From Incumbomyces delicatus (lineage: Eukaryota; Ascomycota; Eurotiomycetes; Chaetothyriales; Trichomeriaceae), in NCBI GenBank assembly GCA_017655985.1, contig JACJVS010000005.1:1674001-1738000 (forward strand): a stretch of DNA of 64,000 nucleotides, given 5' to 3'. Below, in pieces: positions 33,676-45,306 of the stretch. A program made the translations under genes and the position numbers. Under the pieces are notes generated by a model. It did no database searches. It saw nothing but the letters and a program-made list of their open reading frames with translations, and had not been told where the DNA came from. How positions within the stretch are numbered: the first letter of the stretch is position 1; every line of letters starts with the position of its first letter.

Positions 33676-36429
33676 TTTGTTAACATACCTTTCTTTATTG
33701 TGTGAAAAAGTGCTTGGCGTGGCGCAGTAGACGACAGAGAAAAGAAACGATTACACTTACAGGCCATGTCGGAAATCGGTCTCTTTCGAGTGATGCCAGT
33801 GCCAGTGCCAATGCCAGTGCCAATGCCAATGCCAATGCCAGAGGATAGCCGAAGATAAGGTATATCGAGTATCCTTCGTGCCTTCCCAGCAGGATAGTCC
33901 AGCGAACGTCCAGATAGTTGGCAGGCATATTATCGCTACAGAAACTCTTTACCATACGTCAGCACACTCCGTTTTCAGACGCAAATGCCGAGGTTTACGA
34001 AGAGACTTTTTTGGTTAACCGACGGCCGGCAAAGAAACCAAGCAACAATAAGCACGGAAAGGGAAAGCTTCTGCACCAAAGTCACATGATTCCAGGAATG
34101 GCTGGGACGGTTTTTTACTGCTGACTACCCCGGTTCTTTTCTTGAGCCCAAGTACATATGTATGGACATGATGAACAAATGGCTAAACATATATACACCT
34201 CCCTTCCGGCAATAAATAGTTTGGCCCTTTCCGCCGAAACTTGGTAGATAATCTCTTCCCAGAGTGAGCTGTTCAAAATCCCTCCTCGTGCAATCTCAGG
34301 CTCTTTCTCGCTATCACACTCTGCCGATCCTGATTTCGAAGACGTCTCCAAAAATAAACCCCCTCTTGTTCCCAAATCGTACTCGCACGTTGATCTGAGA
34401 CTGGCGTATCGTCCGACGGACTAGTTAGAACTGGTCATGCTCCTGCATCACAGCATCTCCATTAGGCTTGCACCCAGACAGTGTTGAGCTCGTGCACAGA
34501 AGGATGGCGATCTGTCCATTGCGCGATTGGCTCGTTGTACTGCCTCGGATGGAGGACTCCACAGCGGACACCAGAACCAATAATCGTCGATCGGGACAGC
34601 AGCACAAGACATGTTCCTCCCATGGAAGACTGGCATGATGTTGGTAACCGCTGGCTGTGTTTGACGGATCTTCAAAAGCCGCTGCTGTGCCATGATCTGG
34701 TCTTGAAGCACCGCAGCTCGATGATTGATGTACTCTTTAAAAGTAGAAGGCAAGAACGGCGAATTCTTTGTGGCTGAGTTACTTTGGGCATGCCGTTGCA
34801 GTATGCGTTGAAATCTTTCCCATTCCTGGATCTGAAAAGCCTTGTAGGCTGTCGATCGACTTTCCGAATCTTGCAGGGGCAGAATGGCAGCGTCGGGTTT
34901 GCCTGTTCCGGGTGAGTTGGCTCGTGAATCGGGCATCATGTCTGTTCGCTCAAACGATGACTAGGAGGGTGGTGGTTTTTTTTGGCAGGTAACAGCATAA
35001 AGTGGTTCAAGGATGTTCAGGTGTGCAATCCCTTGTACAAATTCTTGCACAACACTAGTGGGTAAGTGATAGACGCGGATTTTTCAATGTTTGGGAATGG
35101 ATCAGATGCTTCTTGATCGACGACAGGGCTTGCGCAGAGACTCCCGGCACCAATCCAGGTGTATCGAAAGAAGCTGTCCGCCGAGAAGTTGTCTGTTGAG
35201 AATTTATCTGTTGACGGCGCAAATGTGACAACTTCACTCTGTGGCAAATCTTCTTTGTCACCGTCACAACTGCAGTCACACTTCCCGCGAGAAACTCCCC
35301 GCCTTGAAGGGACAGCATTATTGAGAAATACTGTTGAAGATGTATAATCTCTGTTCGTTTGTACGGAATCTTGCTGCAAGGCAAGGTATTATATCTGTCT
35401 CACCTCGAGGTGACAAACGTAAAGAACTCCTTATCTTACGCAGCGAGTAAGCCATCGTTCGTCTGCGAATCCTCGACAAGCCGCAGTTCCGTAAGTCGTG
35501 TCGTCGCGAAGGCGCAAACAGCGTCGGAGGATACTAGTCAAGTTGAGTCAGTTTTGTCTTCAGGAGATTATCGTCGACGATCTTCCTTACTGCAACTCGG
35601 CATGGGGTGGACTACGAGCAGATTGTAGCTGCCTGGCTCTTCATGATTGTCTACAACAATCCCTTCCAGAACTAAAAATTGTGCCATGCCGCTCCAGCTT
35701 GAGTCTTGACATTAGACGTCCGTTGGGCGAGTTTTGATAGCGTTGGTACAGGGTTTGTGTTCCTGAGATACCGGTTCGCTGCAAAAGAGCAACTCGAAAG
35801 CCAAGGGGCCGCGGTACAAAACGGTGACCGTGGCAGGGCACAAATTTCACTGGAAAAGACGGTCCAATCCTTTGAGTTCATGTAACAAACCCTTGAAGAG
35901 GTCTATGTTGAACTCCGGAAGGCTTTCCCCAGAACTCGGGTGCCCTCATTGAGGAGGAGGGTGCGGGCCTCTTCCGAAGGGTTGAGTTCATGCGCACCCT
36001 GGCCAAAGCGTCAATGGAAATTGCGCATGCATTCAGACCTCAGACCTACTTTGTATTTCACATTTCCAAATGAGACAATGGATATTGACATGCTAGTTGG
36101 TGGCGATGTCGTGTCATAATTATTTCTTTATGTATTTGTGGATATTGTTCCGGATTGGTGGTGACAAAACAACAGATTTTCCGTTCTCTTTTGATGCTCG
36201 CATTTGGAGGAGTGTTTGGAAAAGTGGTTAAGTCGATATTGGTAACATAATTGAAAGTGAAGTGTAAAAAGGAGTAAATCGGGATGTCACCACTGGGTCC
36301 CTAAATGGTGGCTGCCAAGCCCGGACGGGGTTCGAGTAGCGTGGAGCCATAATCAAAACGAATGGAGCTGCTTTCTGGAGGAAATAACTTCAATGGACAT
36401 ACTACCTCACATCATTAATTGCATAAGTC
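33676..36429. other. Intergenic, mostly unexplained
   Basis: About 2.7 kb. Contains a TGGCAC/TGGCAT hexanucleotide repeat at about 33793-33840, just upstream of the FAT1-like gene, and one uncertain frame (34448-34939). No other recognisable gene. The 36.0-36.4 kb part is the CTF8 promoter. Confidence 0.4.
34448..34939 (-). CDS. Hypothetical protein, uncertain
   Basis: A 163-aa frame beginning MMPDSRANSPGTGKPD. It has a plausible helical, Gln/Arg-rich middle (EWERFQRILQRHAQ and LQDQIMAQQRLLKIRQ) and a Trp/Cys-containing stretch DDYWFWCPLW. Composition is consistent with a protein, but I recognise no family and no splice partners are obvious. May be spurious. Confidence 0.3.
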   Translation of the reverse strand: MMPDSRANSPGTGKPDAAILPLQDSESRSTAYKAFQIQEWERFQRILQRHAQSNSATKNSPFLPSTFKEYINHRAAVLQDQIMAQQRLLKIRQTQPAVTNIMPVFHGRNMSCAAVPIDDYWFWCPLWSPPSEAVQRANRAMDRSPSFCARAQHCLGASLMEML

Positions 36430-36915
36430 ATGCCGGCCGTCAAGCTCGACGTGAGTCTCGAACAGGGACCGAATGCGAAAGAAAGTCCTCTCCCTCAATT
36501 ACTCCAAACCCCAGCTGGCCTGGTCATCATCGAGATCCAAGGCACCATACACAGCCCAGCATCAGAACTGGCGAATGGGCCGAATGGAATTCAGGTTGGA
36601 CAGCTAGAATTTCCACTATACGGCGAACGTGGACACGCAAATATGAAGGATTCGTGGACGAAAAAAGTGTACCTTTATATAGGGAAACATCAACGACTAA
36701 GCGGTGAAGTCAAGAAACTACCCAAACCCCTCGCGGTAATCTCAAAAGAGGCCGAAAAGCGACCTCAGAGCATAGACGGACCGAATATTATCGATCACGA
36801 TGCAGCCGACCATCTGACCATCGTTGCCGTGGTCAGGCACAAAATCATCTTCTCCAGCAGGCCCGAACCCGTTGGAGCTTCTAGCCCTGTGAGGCCTTCC
36901 AGCTCTGAATTTTGA
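36430..36915 (+). CDS. CTF8: Chromosome transmission fidelity protein 8 (Ctf18-RFC subunit)
   Basis: Small subunit that, with Dcc1, joins Ctf18-RFC, the alternative clamp loader needed for sister-chromatid cohesion and the replication checkpoint. Single exon, 161 aa, of usual size for fungal Ctf8. Diagnostic motifs: LPQLLQTPAGLVIIEIQG near residue 21, GQLEFPLYG near 57, and KKVYLYIGKHQRLSGEVKKL near 77, followed by PKPLAVI. The C-terminal tail (HLTIVAVVRHKIIFSSRPEP) matches the end of the family. Nuclear by function. Confidence 0.88.
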   Translation: MPAVKLDVSLEQGPNAKESPLPQLLQTPAGLVIIEIQGTIHSPASELANGPNGIQVGQLEFPLYGERGHANMKDSWTKKVYLYIGKHQRLSGEVKKLPKPLAVISKEAEKRPQSIDGPNIIDHDAADHLTIVAVVRHKIIFSSRPEPVGASSPVRPSSSEF

Positions 36916-38153
36916 GTTTGCCTCACAGTTAGAGCTCGGTGGGCTTGGTCAAGCCACCCTCGACAGCAACTTGACTAGGATCCCATATCCGCTTGTCTCC
37001 ACGAATGAATATTGCCTACTGCCACAAATGGGGGCCGCCTAAACCTACAACGCATTATTCCCGTGAGTCAACAGGCATTAGCCGCATGCTGGCTGGCTGG
37101 CCGGCCAACACATCCCCATACTTGGCATGTACATGATCCGATGGCGTGAAGTTCAGTGGGACGTCTCTGGCAAGGCAGGCCACTAGTTTGCCCTGCTATA
37201 GAACCTGCATGAGCGTGACCTTGTGAAGGTGGACGACAACGTCAACATGCAGATCGCTGATCGTCATCAAGCAAGCTTTGGTACCTTGCGCTTCCGCTGC
37301 AAGGCCGACGTTTTCGGCGCGCGTAAAGGCCATTCGCCCATTCCTAGTCAATGAATATGGTATTCAAGCCGCTCCTGTGATCGAAGGGTGCATTAGCGCA
37401 TTGAGGGGGAAAGTATCGCTCAACATATCCACTCAAAATGAGGTGCCAGTGTTCGCAATATCAGAAACGTCGACGTCGCTGAGATTGCGCGGCTTCATAT
37501 CGAAACTGAGAGTTCGGTCAAATTTTCGGATTGGTTCCAATCGGTCCTTTTCTGGCGGGTACCATTCCCTTTCCGTGGCGCGGGCTACGAAAGTACCCGT
37601 AAAGGAACATCCAATTTCACATTTAGACAACTATATGAACCTCCGTTTGGGATTCTCTTCTTTCATGCCGACCTAGTTGAACTGATGCACGTCTGAGCAG
37701 AACTCTGAACATGAAGCAATTGGAAAGCAATATTGTGACGCCAAACCGGGCTACTGCCAGTAATATGGTTGCTCCACTTTTGAAGACAGCGCCCCCAAAA
37801 GAACTTTGTTGGCGGGGATCGAAATCTATTTCCCGACATGCGGGTTTGGCTGTACATGATGATTTTGTTCATGCTGGAGTTTCTACAACCACAAAACTGC
37901 CAGGCAGAGCCTCATTGTTGCTGTCTGGCGTACGCGACCACAGTTATTACAGAATTTTGTCATGACCAACAAGCTCTGGCGGTTTTTCTCCAATGTATCG
38001 ATAATCGTCAAATTCCAAGATCTCGGCTTTTGTTGACCCACATCCCGAAACCCTTCACAGTCGTATTTTGACAGCTGATGCAAATTCTGTACGATTCGAT
38101 TGTGTCGTGCTCTCGTAGCAGAGGTCTATCATCCTGGCGAGGAAGCGAGGAAC
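36916..38153. other. Intergenic with weak coding-like relic
   Basis: About 1.2 kb between CTF8 and the GH32 gene. Part (about 37220-37680, plus) reads like interrupted protein (short blocks such as NMQIADRHQASFGTLRFRC and, after stops, FSDWFQSVLFWRVPFPFR) in one frame. This suggests an old pseudogene of unknown family. Nothing firm. Confidence 0.25.
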
Positions 38154-40109
38154 ATGTCCTCCCAATCCCCCGCATCTCTTGCCGGGACGGTTGCCGAGTA
38201 TGACCGGCGGATGTCAGGACAGAATGCTAATCCCTCGACCAGTTCGTCAAGTCAGGAACACCCGCCAGCTCCATCTGCAGATGCAATTTATGGCCGCACA
38301 TTGCCATCTCTACACTTCTTGAGGTGGCGACCTCTCTATCATATCCAAAGTTCGCACTCGTGGATGAATAATCCGTGCGCGTGCGGGTATGAGTCCACAA
38401 CGGGTCTTTATCATTTATTCTTCCAGTGGAATCCTAGAAGGAATGAGTATGGTGCCGTGGCATGGGGATCAATATGCTGGGGTCACGCCTATTCCAAGGA
38501 CATGTTGAATTGGGCTGTGGAGGGTAAGCCGAGTCTAAAACCGGGAGAGTGGTATGACAAACTGGGGTGCTTTTGTGGTGGCATGGTTGAAACCGCAATT
38601 GATGGGAAAGTCGGACTCACGTTATTCTACACCGGTGTAAGCCGGCTTCCGCTGCACTACACCCTGCCCTACGTAAACTGTTCGGAGACACTGGCGGTTG
38701 CCCAGCGTGATGATTCCGGTGGTTTTGAAAAACTCGAGAGGAACCCAATCCTGGCCGAACCTCCACCGGGAGCGAATGTCTCGTGTTTCAGGGATCCGTA
38801 CATTGGCCGGTGGCCCAGCGTCGATGCCGTTCTAGGACGAGCCATAGGGTCCGGTCTCTACGGGGTTTTTTCGGGAGGTCTGAAAGACCAAGAGACTGGC
38901 AAGTGTATTACTCCAACCATCTTCCTATTTGCAGTCAACCCAGAAGAGCTTACTCAATGGGTTTACCTCGGTGCAATGAACAGCATGGGCATCAACCACA
39001 ACATCTCGAGATGGTCGGGAGACATGGGCCACAACTGGAACTCGGCCAATGTGATGACACTGACGAGCGGGATCGATGGAAGTAGCCGTGATTTTATCAT
39101 TGTGGGCGCTGAAGGAACTGATCGATCTCACCCAAACTCAACCTTCACAGAGTATCCTCAGCAGATGACGAAGTTTCCTCGGGAAGAACGGTCGTTGCAG
39201 TGGATGTGTGGAAAGGTTCAAGCTGGCGCCGAGGTGGATGGACAGCCAAGACTGGTGATGAACTATATCTCAGGTGGGAAATTCGATCACGCGTTGATGT
39301 ACGGCGTCGCTTCTTTCCACGATCCTCGGAGCAAGAGGCGGATTGCTTACGGGTGGATTACGGAAGAAGACCTGCCGCAAAGTTTGGTCGACCGGCAGAA
39401 TTGGTCGGGGCTGATTTCAATTCCGCGGGATGTCAGCCTGACCGTCATCAAGCACGTGGTGGGGGCTTTGAAATCCAAACTAAGCGAGATTACCTCGTTC
39501 GAACTTGAGGCAGAAAATGAAGGTCAATACACGGTCCGGACTCTGGGGATTTCGCCATCGCACAAGCTGGATGGATTGAGGGCTGGTGCTCGCCAGGTCA
39601 AAGTATCACGGCCGCAAGCTCTGCTCTTGAATTCCCGAATCGGGCTGGACGTGCAGACGTGCAGATTTGAGCTTGCCGCCGCATTCTATGTATCAGACCA
39701 GTGCCGGAGGATTGGTCTCAGCATATACCACACCCAGGATCTGAACTCGGAATTTTCAACATCTATATATCTAACGCCAGAAAACGAGAATCTTGTAGTC
39801 GGCAGACCAGACTCAACCGCGGTAGATCCAGACATACGTACATTCTCTGAAAAGGCTCCATTTACACTTTTGAGCTTCAAGCAAGCAGACGGGGCCGTGG
39901 TACGAGAACGGCTGGAGATCCGGGCATTTTTTGACGAGTCAGTACTCGAGGTCTTTGGTAATGATAGGTGCGCTTTTGCAACAAGGATATATCCAGCTAC
40001 AAAGAGGGTCTGGGGAATAAGATTCTGGGCAGACGATGATAGTGGTCGGTCAGGGCTAGTGGTAGCCACTGCCTGGGATGGGTTAAGGGCTGATGTCAGG
40101 GTTACGTAG
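38154..40109 (+). CDS. GH32 invertase/fructanase-like protein with Asn in place of the nucleophile Asp
   Basis: Glycoside hydrolase family 32 (sucrose, inulin or fructosyltransfer). From the ATG giving MSSQSPASLAGTV the protein is 651 aa; an upstream in-frame extension exists. No signal peptide, so probably cytosolic like Aspergillus SucB. N-terminal five-bladed propeller: WMNNPCACGY near 70-79, FFQWNPRRNEYG, SCFRDPYIG with Asp214, and GAEGT with Glu320 as likely acid/base. The C-terminal beta-sandwich ends with a FDESVLEVFGNDRC motif. In active members the first motif is WMNDPC; here codon 73 is AAT (Asn) instead of GAT. The transition-state Asp and the acid/base Glu are kept, and the frame is uninterrupted. 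By analogy with nucleophile mutants of yeast invertase, activity would be very low. Confidence 0.88.
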   Translation: MSSQSPASLAGTVAEYDRRMSGQNANPSTSSSSQEHPPAPSADAIYGRTLPSLHFLRWRPLYHIQSSHSWMNNPCACGYESTTGLYHLFFQWNPRRNEYGAVAWGSICWGHAYSKDMLNWAVEGKPSLKPGEWYDKLGCFCGGMVETAIDGKVGLTLFYTGVSRLPLHYTLPYVNCSETLAVAQRDDSGGFEKLERNPILAEPPPGANVSCFRDPYIGRWPSVDAVLGRAIGSGLYGVFSGGLKDQETGKCITPTIFLFAVNPEELTQWVYLGAMNSMGINHNISRWSGDMGHNWNSANVMTLTSGIDGSSRDFIIVGAEGTDRSHPNSTFTEYPQQMTKFPREERSLQWMCGKVQAGAEVDGQPRLVMNYISGGKFDHALMYGVASFHDPRSKRRIAYGWITEEDLPQSLVDRQNWSGLISIPRDVSLTVIKHVVGALKSKLSEITSFELEAENEGQYTVRTLGISPSHKLDGLRAGARQVKVSRPQALLLNSRIGLDVQTCRFELAAAFYVSDQCRRIGLSIYHTQDLNSEFSTSIYLTPENENLVVGRPDSTAVDPDIRTFSEKAPFTLLSFKQADGAVVRERLEIRAFFDESVLEVFGNDRCAFATRIYPATKRVWGIRFWADDDSGRSGLVVATAWDGLRADVRVT

Positions 40110-40672
40110 CTAATAGTTCTCTCTTATTAGCTTTGCGTAGTAACGTGATCCTAGGCCCCAGCGGATCACTGTTGAAGTGAAATGCGGGCCTTGGCCACGC
40201 TCTTTAGACGACACGGACATCCAAAAGTTTCGAAATTGACGCGCCTGAGGCATAATCCTGAAGCTTTTGGTGCAACATATACGAAAGTATACTTTGTATC
40301 TCTACCACTCGAGGCGGCGCCTGCCTCGGGCTGCGTAAGCGAATATTATCGGTGGCAGGTGGGCTTGGCAGAGGCTAACCCCTTTAGAGCTTTGAGCTTC
40401 GGCAGGCTAATATTAGGTAATCTCAAGTAGGGCAAAGCTTTGTCTCGTATCAGTTCCATCCGAGGCGCTCGTTCGCCGCCGCACCGCAGCAAGAAGCTTG
40501 GTGCTATCTTATTCATTGGCATCGACTTCCACCACAGTACCACAGTTCCGTAGCTCTCATTCTTGCTGCATCTTCCTAACCACCACATCTTATACCGGCG
40601 TTTCGTTGACTGGGATCCCGAGTTCCGGCCACTTGCTTCCTGTTCCCCACAACTCTCGCTTTTCGTTGGACG

Positions 40673-42333
40673 ATGGCGCCGTCCTCAGAAGCAGGGCTGG
40701 ATGCCCGCATGACTTCGATCAAGCCTCGTCTGAAGTACAATACTATTGGCGGTATCAATGGCCCTCTTGTCATCCTCGATAACGTGAAATTCCCCCGGTT
40801 CAATGAGATTGTTAGCTTGACCCTCCCTGATGGCACGGAGCGAAGTGGTCAGGTCCTGGAGGCAAGAGGAGATCGTGCTGTCGTGCAGGTGTTTGAAGGC
40901 ACGACTGGAATTGATGTCAAGAAGGTATCCCTTACAGCTCCGCAGCGCTTGTGTGTGTCCTATGACTGATGGCGTCGCAGACAAAAGTCGAGTTCACTGG
41001 ACACAGCTTGAAGCTTGGAGTTTCAGAAGACATGCTGGGTCGTGTCTTCGATGGATCCGGCAGACCGATCGACAAGGGACCTCCGGTGCTCGCAGAGGAC
41101 TATCTGGACATCAACGGCAGCCCCATTAACCCGTATTCAAGAGTGAGGACCCCATAAATTCGAGCTGCGCCCAGGGAACTGACTGGCGCACAGGTGTATC
41201 CCGAAGAAATGATCGCCACCGGTATTTCGGCCATCGACTGCATGAACTCGGTCGCTCGTGGCCAGAAGATTCCCATCTTTTCTGCCGCAGGTCTCCCGCA
41301 CAACGACATCGCTGCCCAGATTTGCCGACAAGCAGGTCTGGTAAAACAGGTCTCCAAGGGTGTTCATGACGACCACGAGGAGAATTTCTCTATTGTTTTC
41401 GGTGCCATGGGTGTCAACATGGAGACTGCAAGATTCTTCCAGCGAGATTTCGAAGAGAACGGGTCCATGGAGCGTGTCACACTCTTCATGAATTTAGCCA
41501 ATGACCCGACGATCGAACGTATCATCACCCCTCGACTGGCCTTGACTACGGCCGAATACTACGCCTATCAGCTTGAGAAGCACGTCCTCGTCATCTTGAC
41601 AGATCTAACGTCATATTGCGATGCTCTTCGAGAGGTGTCTGCCGCACGAGAAGAAGTCCCCGGTCGACGTGGTTATCCCGGTTACATGTACACGGATTTG
41701 TCTACCATCTACGAAAGAGCTGGTCGCGTGGACGGTCGAAACGGCTCCATTACCCAAATCCCCATTCTCACCATGCCCAACGACGACATCACACATCCAA
41801 TTCCTGATTTGACCGGATACATCACCGAGGGCCAAATCTTCGTCGATCGACAATTGGATAACAAGGGTGTTTATCCACCCATCAACGTCCTGCCGTCCCT
41901 GTCTAGGCTCATGAAATCGGCCATCGGCGAAGGTTTGACACGGAAAGATCACGGCGATGTGTCGAACCAGCTTTATGCCAAATATGCCATTGGTCGAGAT
42001 GCAGCTTCAATGAAAGCTGTCGTTGGTGAGGAAGCCTTGTCATCAGAGGACAAGCTTGCCCTGGAATTCTTGGAGAAATTCGAAAAGAACTTTATCAACC
42101 AGTCGCCCTACGAAAAGCGATCCGTGTTCGACTCCTTGGATCTTGGCTGGAGCCTTCTCAGAATCTTTCCCCGGGAACTTCTTAACCGGATACCCGCCAA
42201 GATCTTGGATGAATTCTATGCAAGAAAGTCAAAGAATGTGGACCGGAAGGCCACCAAGGATACTAGAGACAATACAAAGGATGGCAAGGGGGGTAAGCCG
42301 GTTAATGCTGACGGCGAGGACTTGCTCCAGTAG
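40673..42333 (+). CDS. VMA2: V-type proton ATPase catalytic-sector subunit B
   Basis: Non-catalytic nucleotide-binding subunit of the V1 head that acidifies vacuoles and endosomes. Exons 40673-40924, 40981-41142 and 41194-42333 total 1554 nt, 517 aa, typical length. Start MAPSSEAGLDAR, then KPRLKYNTIGGINGPLVIL. The body contains IPIFSAAGLPHNDIAAQICR (the P-loop-like site of B subunits), SIVFGAMGVNMETARFF, and the signature PSLSRLMKSAIGEG. The ending DEFYARKSKN is followed by a charged tail. Both introns are short (56 and 51 nt) and phase 0. A strong housekeeping gene with high codon bias. Confidence 0.97.
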
Positions 42334-42551
42334 CGACGGGCTGTAGATGATTCGAAAATTCGAAATATCGCATGATGCGTCTTCCGAAACGAGCAGTCGC
42401 ACTTCCAGGTGCATGGGCGATAATCAGTTTCGACCCCATCTCCCTGGCGAAAGGATTTTTGGATAGAATTCAATGCACAGCGCTCTTTCCCTAGCCACCG
42501 GAAGTGCCCGTCGTGCCTTATGACATCATGCTGAGATATTTGCTACTGAGA

Positions 42552-42567
42552 CCTACCTAGGTAGGTA
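42552..42567. repeat. Perfect 16-bp palindrome
   Basis: ACCTACCTAGGTAGGT lies between VMA2 and the Zn2Cys6 gene. Palindromes of this CCTAGG type are common in ascomycete intergenic DNA; no function is assigned. Confidence 0.6.
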
Positions 42568-42884
42568 CCTTCTGACTCCGCCACTTGAAGGTAGACTGTG
42601 ACAAACGTAGGTCTCTTGCTCTGCCCCTGGCAGAGGGAAATTTCCATTCCTTGTCAACAATAACGAAGTGAAGAAAAGAGAGACCCATCAGGTCGACTGG
42701 AGTAAAACCTCATAGCCTGTTTTTCATTCGAAGCAACGCAGCTCGCGGGAAGAGACAGCGAGTATCAGGAACTAGTATGCGCGGAAGGGACCCACAATCG
42801 CGCATTTGCATGCTAGTAGCGTCTACAGCCCCAACCGTTGCCATCTGCCATGCCTCTCATATTGGTGCATTGACTTGTAGCCCC

Positions 42885-45306
42885 ATGCCAGGTCGTCGAA
42901 AAAGACCAGCCGTGCCAGAAAAGAGCCGTAAGCGAGCAGCGCGAGCGTATGCTGTCGCTTCTCATACCAGACGGAGGACTGACAGAGCAACAGTTGTGAC
43001 GCTTGTCGGAGGCTCAAAGAGAGATGCGAGGGTGGTTATCCCTGCTCGAGATGCGAGAAAACCCGGCGGCAGTGTGTCATTTCCGACACTCCCCAGTCCA
43101 CTCAGACTAAATATTCGAGCACAAGAAGGTGATTTGCTTCTGTTTCCCGAGTCTATCGACTAACCCGGGACGATAGTGTTGCACATGACGATACCTATTT
43201 TGACGAGCATCGAATTGAGACTCTGGAACGTATCGTGGGTCACTTTATCGGACCGACGAACTACGACCGTGCTACCCTCGATCGAATCGCCCTTGGTCTC
43301 ACTCCGAAAGGGCATAACCAGACGCACGACAAGACTGCTACCAATATCCGAAACCCTGACTCCCGAGAAGAGAATGAGGCAAATCTAGGATTATCGGGTA
43401 AGCCGCTGTCCTCGTTCAGCTTCCAATACGAGCTAATACATCTAGCATATGAAGGCGATTTATCTCATTGTGACTTCTCCAAAAATGTCCAACGCAAACT
43501 CCAGCAAGACTTCTCAGAGTCGAATGAAGGGGTAGATTGGCTTAAGATTGCAGAATACCCTTGCTAACTAGACTCAGAATGCTCCTCAACTTCCAACCTC
43601 AAACCGGGTCTCACGAATGCATGATCAACAGGCGTGCGTTTCCAATGCTGCCGCGGCCTTGCCGCCAACTGAAGTAGCACGTTTTCTATTTAGCATCTTC
43701 TTCGATTTCGCACAGACGAATTACTTCTACGTTGACGAAGAAACCCTACGTTACAGACACGATCGCATTTACATGCGACACGAACCCCTTCGATCGGATG
43801 ATGCTCCCTGGTTGTGTACACTTTTAATGGTGTTTGCAATTGGCACACAGTTTGCCCACCTAAGCTCCCGTCAGCAACTTGTGCCTGACTCGGGACTCGA
43901 GGAACCAGAGTTACCAGATGACGAAGCCGCTCTAAGCTTCTACCGCGCAGCCATATCACTTGTGCCTGCTGTCTTCGCATCAGCCTCTATTGAAAGTGTT
44001 CAAGCTTTTCTTTTGCTAGGAGTTTTCACGCTACCAATAAACGTAGATGGACTCTCTTTTACATACCTAGGGATTGCGATCAAAATGGGCATCCAAGCTG
44101 ACATGCACCGCAACTCGCAGAAGCATATGGATGACCGAACCGTCGAGGTACGAAACAGAGTCTGGTGGACAGCATATACCCTGGAGAGGTCGGTGCAACT
44201 TTATAGGAAAACTGTATCTGCTAACGCGAGTAGGAGGATTTGCACCTTACATGGACGGCCGGGGTCTATTGCGAGATCGGAATTTGACACCAGTCTACCG
44301 TCCGATCTTCCTGAGCTTCGTCCCAAGAACAGAATCGACACAATGCCTAACGTCAAGGCAATGATAGAGCTATCCTTGTATCTGGAAACCGCGAGAGAGT
44401 GCCTGTGTGTACCAGAACTCGTTTTGCACTGATCACTGACATTTTTGCAGATGTCAATACCGAAAGCCAGGCAGGAAGAATAGTGCAATGCTGAAGGAGG
44501 CCCTCTTGGTGAAAGATGATCTTCAAGAATACTGGCGAAGCCTTCCAAAAGATACACATTGCAGAGATCTATCGCCAAAAGGTCCTCTATTCAGGTTCAA
44601 CGTCCACCTCTGTCTGACATATCACATGCTGCTCGTTTTCATCTGCCGAAATTTTATTCTCTCCTCATCAGGATCACGGGAGCTACAGCTTCTTCCGTCG
44701 CAGACGGAATCTGATTCAACGGCGTTGCAAGCAACACTCGCGTCTTCCTGCATCGACAGCGCTTTTAAGATAATTGATATGTGCCAGAAGCTAAATGACG
44801 AAGTCGGGCTCGCACGAGCATCTTATACAGAATTCACCACCTGTCGAGCTGCCCTGCTTGCAATACTAGCACAGCGCATAGCTGAGCAGAGTCTGCGTCT
44901 GAAGAAAGCAACCGAGCATGGTATGAAATTGCTCAAGCACATGTCCCTCGGGGTTTACGCAGCAGAAGAGGAGAAGCTCCAAATAGAGGCAATGGAAAGG
45001 GCAATTAGGCGTCTAGATTCTGCTCGAGGTCAAAGCTCTGATGGTGCCATCCATCGCTCAGCCTATGACCGATTCCGAGACTGGGCAACCCTCTGGAATT
45101 CTGATGTAATGACCAGACGGGTCGCCGCTAGCTCGCCTACAGACCCAGCACAATCTGATATCCAGGTATCAAATCTAGAAGAGAACCCGATGTCCTTCTC
45201 GCCTCTACAAAATCTGGGCTGGGACATGTATTTGACGGATTGGCCTGCTGAGATGGACCATGACGTCTACTACGATGGGAGCACGCAAAATATATCTCAC
45301 CCCTGA
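42885..45306 (+). CDS. Zn2Cys6 transcription factor with fungal_trans domain
   Basis: Fungal binuclear-cluster regulator, nuclear. Exons 42885-42946, 42994-43128, 43177-43531, 43578-44404 and 44451-45306 total 2235 nt, 744 aa; introns of 46-48 nt carry CTGAC or CTAAC branch points. The N-terminus is basic (RRKRPAVPEKSRKRAARA). The zinc cluster has Cys22, 25, 32, 38, 41 and 48 (CDACRRLKERC, then CSRCEKTRRQC), spacing CX2CX6CX5CX2CX6C. The middle homology region has FFDFAQTNYFYVDEET, AFLLLGVFTLPINVDGLSF and EVRNRVWWTAYTLERSV, typical of fungal_trans. Another in-frame ATG lies 108 bp upstream; I chose the start just before the basic region. Target genes unknown; the adjacent GH32 and VMA2 genes give no strong hint. 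Confidence 0.88.

Noticed and set aside
33695..33955. 86-aa minus-strand frame with a Leu-Ala repeat, as a possible signal peptide exon of the FAT1-like gene
   Set aside because: The hydrophobic run is the translation of the hexanucleotide repeat, and no splice join to the FAT1 frame keeps phase.
36285..36350. Possible tRNA (GGGGTTCGAGTAGC resembles a B box)
   Set aside because: No matching A box or acceptor-stem pairing at a suitable distance.
37278..37676. 132-aa frame before the GH32 gene
   Set aside because: Amino-acid pattern is unlike protein. Another frame looks more coding-like but is full of stops; treated as a relic only.
42777..43163. 128-aa frame as a separate Arg-rich gene
   Set aside because: It reads through intron 1 of the Zn2Cys6 gene. 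Removing 42947-42993 reveals the six-cysteine cluster in the correct frame.
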